Assembly (NCBI GenBank): GCA_019925105.1
Contig: JAHGAU010000021.1
Coordinates: 806,001 to 870,000, forward strand
Reading direction: 5' to 3'
DNA: 64,000 nt
Source of the DNA: Niebla homalea
Lineage: Eukaryota; Ascomycota; Lecanoromycetes; Lecanorales; Ramalinaceae
Shown here: one piece after another, positions 58,000 to 64,000 of the stretch
Layout of the letters: every line of letters begins with the position of its first letter
Position numbering within the stretch: the first letter of the stretch is position 1
Notes under the pieces: model-generated
Database searches by the model: none
What the model was told of the DNA's origin: nothing
The model's input: only the letters and a program-made list of their open reading frames with translations
Position numbers and translations under genes: made by a program

Positions 58000-59120
58000 T
58001 TTTTTTTTATTCTTAGAATCAGCTTTAAGAATAAGCGGCGCGTTACGGTTAGGTTATTTATTAAAAGGGTTTTTTATTAAGTTATTAACTAGCTTTAATA
58101 TATTAATTAAAATAATTAATATTATTTTTATATTAACGGGTAATTCGAGTTTATATATAAAATAACTGATTTTCTTAATAATAATAAAAGGTTTAACGTA
58201 CTACTAATATAGCTTATAATTTTCGATACCGGGGATATTATATTTATAATATAACTTTAAATAGATTAAATTATTAATATTAAATTAAATTAATTTATAA
58301 CTTTAATTATACCGGAATTTAACTATTATTTACGTAAATTCCAGCAAATCTTATATTTCTTTATGATTTTATAGTCAAAATATATTATACTTAGGAATTA
58401 AAGAAATTATTAAAAAATTTAAGGGATTACGGATATTTATATTATAATAAATTTTATTCAGAGTAAATTTGGTTAACGCTGACTTTAAATTATTTAGGAT
58501 ATTTTAAATATATAGGATAATATCTATCCAGTTATAATTTAAATATATAATTACGAAGTAACATAGTATAATTTCGACCGTTTAATTAATCCGTTTTAAT
58601 TAACCGTTAATTTAAGGGTAATATACGTTAAACGTAAGAATACGAATATCTATTTCTTTAAATATAGATTTTTAAAATACGGAAATAAATTTACGATTTC
58701 TATTTAATATAATATTAAAGGGAATTCTTTATCCTTATCTTATTAATTTAATTAGTAATAATTTTACTTAATTATTAACTTTAAATTTAATATTACCGGG
58801 GAGTAAAAATACCCGCTTAAAGAATTTATCGGTAACGGTAAAGAATATATTATAATCGTATTAATTTAATAGAACGATAATAAAGTCTATATAAATTATA
58901 TAAAAAATAATTAACGGGCTTAAAATTAATTAAAGTAAGCTATAGGGTATATACTTCTTGGTTTAATTTAAACTATATTTAAGGTAATACGCGATATATT
59001 TCCGTAGCTATTTACTTAACCCGAGTAAATATACCGAGTTTATTAATTTATTATAGGATCGGTTAAAGCCATTATATAGTAAATTATTATATACTTATTG
59101 AAAGATTACTTTTTTAAGTT
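58000..59120 (-). pseudogene. int: Gypsy F integrase remnant
   Basis: Minus-strand reading near 59100-58780 gives LRKYIAYYLKYSLN.TKKYIP followed by YSLL.LILSPLIIFYIIYID, FIIVLLN and FTVTDKFFKRVFLLPG. This aligns with the gypsy integrase block yv..C..Cq..K....pyG.L.Pi..P..pf..i.iDFI..lP...yd.i..vvcKfsKr..liP. The first catalytic Asp (YIDFI) is preserved. No chromodomain could be confirmed. Confidence 0.8.
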
Positions 59121-59399
59121 TATTAAATATATATAATCGTAATAGATAATCGGCGGATTCTAGGTTATAAATAAGGCTATCTTTTAATATAAAGCATAAT
59201 TTAGATTTTATATTTTATAAATTTAATTCTTTTTCGGTTATTAAGATTTTCTGTAATTTTATTTATATTTTATCTTTTATATACTTTTCTTTAATCTGTT
59301 CTTTAAACTTATTTAAGATATAAATATAATAGAAAATAATTAATTTATTATTATTTACGTTATTAAGAATTCCGATTTCTATAAATAAAATTTATATAT

Positions 59400-61300
59400 T
59401 ATTAATTAATCATAAGAGTACGTCGGGAACGGTATTCGCCGAACCTAACTTATAACGTAATAAAATATCGAATATTAATAAATATTATAACGCATAAATT
59501 AAACGGAAATTAAGCTTATTAATTATAAAGGTCTTTAGATTTATTTATTTGGAAATACCGATAATTACGTTATAATCCGTAAAGATTATATAGTTAAATT
59601 TATAATAATTCGTTTTAATTAAGTATTTAATTTTATATATAACCTAAATTATACCTATAGTTTTTAACTTTATAAGTTAATAATTTTTCTTAGTTATATT
59701 TAAGCTTTTATTAAGGAATATTATTAATTATACCTTATTACGCGTAATTTTTAATAAATTATTAATCTCCGTAATATTATAAAATAACGGGTTATCCTTA
59801 ATATAATATATTATAGCCGTAATACTTAGTTCCTTCGATATATCGATATCGGTAAATAAGGGTTAACTAAGATTATAATATATAAGAAACGACGGTTCTA
59901 AAAAGGCGTTCTTTAAATCCTTAAAAGTACGGTTTTCTTCTTAGGTAAATATAAACTTAATCCGAGATATCCTTTATTTACGGCGTAGACTTATATATTC
60001 TAGATTTACTTTTCTTAAATCTATAATAAAGGAGGTTTTATATACTTAAAGTAAGGCAATACGTTAAATATAATTCTTTATTCTAATATATAATTAATTT
60101 ATAAGATTAAGGAAGACTTTAAGGTTTTTTAATAAGTCGGGAAATTTAAAGTTCTATATAACCTTAATTTTATTATTAAGCGTAAATATCCTTAAAGAAT
60201 TAACTTATTAATTAAGGAATTTAATCGTAAAATAGCCAATAAATAATTTTATTAATAAAAGGTTTACGTATTTATCTTTAAGAATTTAAATAACTTAACG
60301 TAAATAAATAATATATTCCTTTAATAAATAATTAAAAATAATTATATTATCTATAAATATTCGTATAAAATCTCGTATTAAATATAATATATTATTTATT
60401 TACCTTTATATATATAAAGGATTACCTTTAAAACTTATTAATATAACTAAAGATTCCTTTTAACCCTTATAAAAGATAATATAGAGTTTATACCGATCGG
60501 ATTTACGTACGAGAAATTAATAAAAATAACCGCGGATATTAACCACGGTAATATATTCGTAACTTATAATTAAAGAAATTATTTCTTATTATAATAATAA
60601 TAAATATAAATTAAAAATTATAATTTTATTAAATAACCGAATATTAATTATAATACGGCCCTTACGTCCGTTTAAGGTATTACGTTAAATAATAAAAGTA
60701 AAATATAAAAATTCTATAAATTATATAAACTAATATAATTTACCTTTATTATATATTTTATTTAAAGCTTAATTTATAACCTCTTAATCTTTACGTTTAA
60801 TATTATATACTCTCCTAAATTTAATAATTATATTAAATTAAAAGTTAATAAATATATATTAATTTTTTAAAATATTAATTATAATATTATTATCTTTAAA
60901 GATATTATTAAATTCTTTAACAATATTACTTAATTAAATTTACGTATTTCTATCGTATATATAAATTTTAATACCGTTAAGTAAAATTTATTCCTTATAA
61001 TTATTAATTTATAATAATCGGTTTAAATAAATCTTTAAATAATTAAAAGTTATAAAGATTATTCCGGAAAATATAAGGATTAATATTATTATTACGGTAA
61101 CTTTATAAATTTATAACTTGGATTTTTAAGTTCTCTATCCGTAAGTAACGAATAATATTAATAAACTTAAAATTATTATATAATAAGGTTATAAGGGTAA
61201 ATCGTATAAAATTCTAAGTTTTATTTTATATAATAAATTAACTTTTTAATTAATATTATTTTTAATTTAAACGATTAACATTTTTAAGTTAACGATATAC
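59400..61300 (-). pseudogene. Gypsy F reverse transcriptase and RNase H remnant
   Basis: Minus-strand reading near 60480-60260 gives ILYEYL.IIQLF and an IIDNIIIFN-like catalytic segment (usually YlDDIlIfS) followed by LKEYIIYLR.VI.ILKDKYV (leeHi.HLr.Vf..L), then TLNNKIKVI.NFKFPDLLKN (d..Ki.ai..fp.P...k). The RNase H region follows to about 59650, ending with a block like RLYIKLNT near 59640. Catalytic Asp residues are inferred because RIP converts GAT after T to AAT. The protein would copy element RNA. Confidence 0.75.
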
Positions 61301-64000
61301 GTAAATACGCCACTTCGGAATCTAAGATTATAAGACAGTATTAACTATGGTTTAAAGATGAAATCCTGGGACTTTAATAATTCTTTTAAAGTCCCTTTTT
61401 TTTAATATATAATTAATACTTATATTATATTATAAGCTAAGATTTAAATTTATTACTTTATATAAATTATACGTTATAATTACGTTACTTCCTTTATAAA
61501 GATAATTACCTTAATATTTATATTTTCGTAAATATTAATAATATATTTTTAATTATTGAAATCGATTATTATTTTATTAAACGTTATAATATCGGTAGCG
61601 ATTAGAATATTAATAAGTAAATTACGTATTAAATAAATTTCAACCGCGATTTTTCTTAAGGTAAATATTGTATTCTTCTCCCTTAAGAAGAATAAATTAA
61701 ATATTATAAATTTATCGGTAATTAACTTAAAATTATTAACGCTTATAACCGGAATTAACTTGGGTAATTTCTGGATTTTAAAATCCAGATTTAAAATTTA
61801 AGAGAATATAATATTACGATTAACGATTATAATAAAATACCCGTTGTCTATATAAAAGTCTATTACGGGTAAATTAAGGGCAAATTAGACTTTATTTATA
61901 ATATATTAATATACTTTAAAGGTAAGGCCTATAAGGTATATACTCCTTATTACGGTAAAGCTAATAATTATAGGTAATATGCTATTAATTTACTAAGCTT
62001 ACGTATATTAATTATTAACGGACTAAATCCGTTAATTTAACGGAAAAAACTTAAGAGTATTTAAGTTTACTCCCTTTAATTTCTAATAATTATATTTAAG
62101 ATAAGTAAAAAGTTTATTTTACGATAAGTATTTTAATACGTATTTAATATATTAATAACGTACGGGGATTAATATATAAAATATATCTCTTCTGCAATAA
62201 GGTCGTTATTATCTTAAGATCCTTTTAATTCCTTTTTATTAAGTAACGTATTCTCTTTTTTTTTTTATTTTTAAATATAAAGGCTTAATTAACCCTTTAT
62301 TTTATACGGCGTATTTAATATTTAAAATTAAACCCTTTTCTTAAGGGCTTTAATTTTCCTTAATTTAATATTAATATTTTCTTCTATAACGTTAAGGGTA
62401 ATTACCGTTATCCTTTTTCTTAAGGGCGTATATCGTAAGCTTTATTTTATTTATATACTTAAGAGGATAACGTTAATAATTAAAAAGAAAAATTAACTTC
62501 TGAATTTTCTATGAAATTCCGGTTATTTTAAAATAACGTATCCGTTTTATGATTTTACGGATATATTTATAAAGATATATAATGCTTAATAACGTAAGCT
62601 TATTAATTATATTTAAATTTATTTATAAACTTAAGGTAATTATTAATAATAATAATTATATTTAATAATTATAGATTCCGTTAAAATTCTAAATTTAACC
62701 CGCCGTAAATAAGTATAAGTTAATTTTAAATATTATTAAAATTCAATATATATATAATCCGTAAAATGGTCTATATATATTTACGGGGTTCCTAATTTTA
62801 AAAATATTATTTATAATATACTTTTCGGTAACCAGAATATTCAGGCTAACTTATTAAAGTAACTTAAATTTAACGATAATTTAAAAAGTCTATTTAATTA
62901 AACCGTCGCTATATTTAATAAGTTATTTCTTAATATTTAATAACTTTATAGTATATTATTTTAAAGCAATATTTCTTAAGTATAATTATAAGTTATTCCA
63001 TAATAATTATATATCTATTATTTAAGTAATATCCTTTAATCGATTAATAAAGATATATATATCCCGGAAAAAAATATATTTCCCGGAATACTTAATTATA
63101 AAAGTTATATCGGAAAACTTATTTTTATAAAAAGGGTCGAAAAATCCGACGTTACCGGGATTAAAATTTATTAATCGGTTTAACTATAAGTTTCTTATTA
63201 ATTATATTACGTTATTAAGAAGAAAAAATAAATTATTTTTAAGATTATTTTATTATTAACTTTATATAATAACGGGAATTAATTCTTAAATTATACTTTA
63301 TAGTTATATTATTTACTTTTCGGTAAAACCTATTATTTTTAATTAATTAAGCGGATTAATAAATTAAGCGAAAATTATTTCTTTAATAAAAGTACCTCTT
63401 ATTTAATATAATAAACCTGGATTTAATAAATTTAAATTTAATATATTAAATTTATTGGGCTCGGATTCCGGTTTAATACTTAAAGCCGGAGGGGAGCGTT
63501 ATAGTATTAACATTAATATAAAAGGTAAATCTGGTGGCTATTATAATAGTAGAAAACTATCTAATAAAAATAATAATCTTATAATATTAAATTTTTAAGG
63601 ACTTTAATTATATTAACATAATTTAAACCTGCTTAATTTCATTAAGGTTAATAACGATTTATATAATAATTATAATAATAATAAAACGTTTTTAAAGTAT
63701 AATAGATTACGTTAAAGTATTAAAGGATTTAAAATTTAGTTTTTAGGAATTAAATTAAGAAAAATAATAAGTTCTATAACTTTAAAAGATTTTAATTAAA
63801 GTAATCTGCTTATAGTAAATATAGTTCTTAAGTTACTTAATCGTTAATTATTCTTAATTATTTAAGCGACTTTTTCCGAAGTTAAGTATAGAATCGCCGC
63901 GGTTATTAAGTTATTGGATTTTAATAAAGTATTTAATTAATAGGTTAAAATAATAATACTAAAATCCGGTAATACTTAAGAAACTTATAATATATATATT
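61300..64000 (-). pseudogene. gag: Gypsy F gag/protease region
   Basis: Upstream of RT on the minus strand lies 2.7 kb where gag and protease are expected. I found no confident CCHC or DSGA motif. A GC-richer patch at 63460-63545 (CGGATTCCGG, GCCGGAGGGGAGCG) stands out and may be a less mutated gag or leader segment. The assignment is by position only. Confidence 0.4.

Larger units (their letters stand above)
57960..64000 (-). mobile_element. Gypsy F: Ty3/gypsy element, minus strand, RIP-degraded, cut by window edge
   Basis: On the minus strand the order from high to low coordinate is a gag/protease region, reverse transcriptase-RNase H (~61300-59400) and integrase (~59100-58000). Integrase after RT is diagnostic of gypsy. 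The GC-richer patch at 63460-63545 lies near the 5' part. The 5' LTR is beyond 64000. Stops are frequent throughout. Confidence 0.82.

Noticed and set aside
1..64000. Bacterial, mitochondrial or Plasmodium-like AT-rich genome
   Set aside because: Tad1-type LINEs, copia and chromodomain gypsy elements and CpA-specific decay indicate a Pezizomycotina nuclear repeat block.

Overview
The window looks like a repeat-only, AT-rich block from the nuclear genome of a filamentous ascomycete (Pezizomycotina). CA and TG are nearly absent over most of it while TA, TTAA and TAAT dominate. Retroelement reading frames can still be followed through dense TAA/TAG stops once these are read back as CAA/CAG/TGG. 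This is the pattern left by repeat-induced point mutation (RIP, C-to-T at CpA). I found no intact gene, rRNA, tRNA or CRISPR array. All coding features are dead transposable elements, and base composition was judged by eye.

The layout is a nest of insertions, with target-site duplications (TSDs) visible at several steps. (1) A minus-strand Ty1/copia element (copia A) runs off the left edge (1-4239) and resumes at 22204-~22362. (2) It is split by a TIR-bounded DNA element (4248-22203; 17-bp perfect TIRs; 8-bp TSD ACCTATTA) that carries a DUF6589-like gene. (3) That gene is cut by a full-length Tad1/I-type LINE (LINE1, 9461-15216; 13-bp TSD). (4) Right of copia A lies the 3' end of a plus-strand Ty3/gypsy chromovirus (gypsy B: integrase, chromodomain, and an LTR with 49-bp tandem repeats; ~22363-24845). 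(5) Gypsy B lies in the pol gene of another copia element (copia C), whose RT end, RNase H and 3' LTR follow. (6) That LTR is split by a complete copia element with both LTRs (copia D, 26382-39086; TSD AAGAG). (7) Copia D is interrupted by a second full-length LINE (LINE2, 30160-36032) in front of its reverse transcriptase, and by a 1044-bp miniature LTR element (36706-37749; 178-bp LTRs; TSD ATTTA) inside the reverse transcriptase.

From 39288 to about 57430 is roughly 12 kb of heavily mutated sequence that I could not assign, split by a third LINE on the minus strand (LINE3, 42344-48150; ~14-bp TSD). After a short non-mutated hairpin island near 57.5 kb, a second Ty3/gypsy element (gypsy F, minus strand) runs to the right edge, with integrase and reverse transcriptase recognisable.

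Short islands that kept normal CA/TG content coincide mostly with LTRs and element ends: 4248-4340, 22080-22380, 24200-24850, 26100-26545, parts of 36706-37749, 38930-39300 and 57430-57560. The most novel item is the TIR element, because it places a DUF6589-like protein inside a mobile unit with hAT/KDZ-style 8-bp duplications. The miniature LTR element with a tRNA box-A-like motif is the next most interesting.
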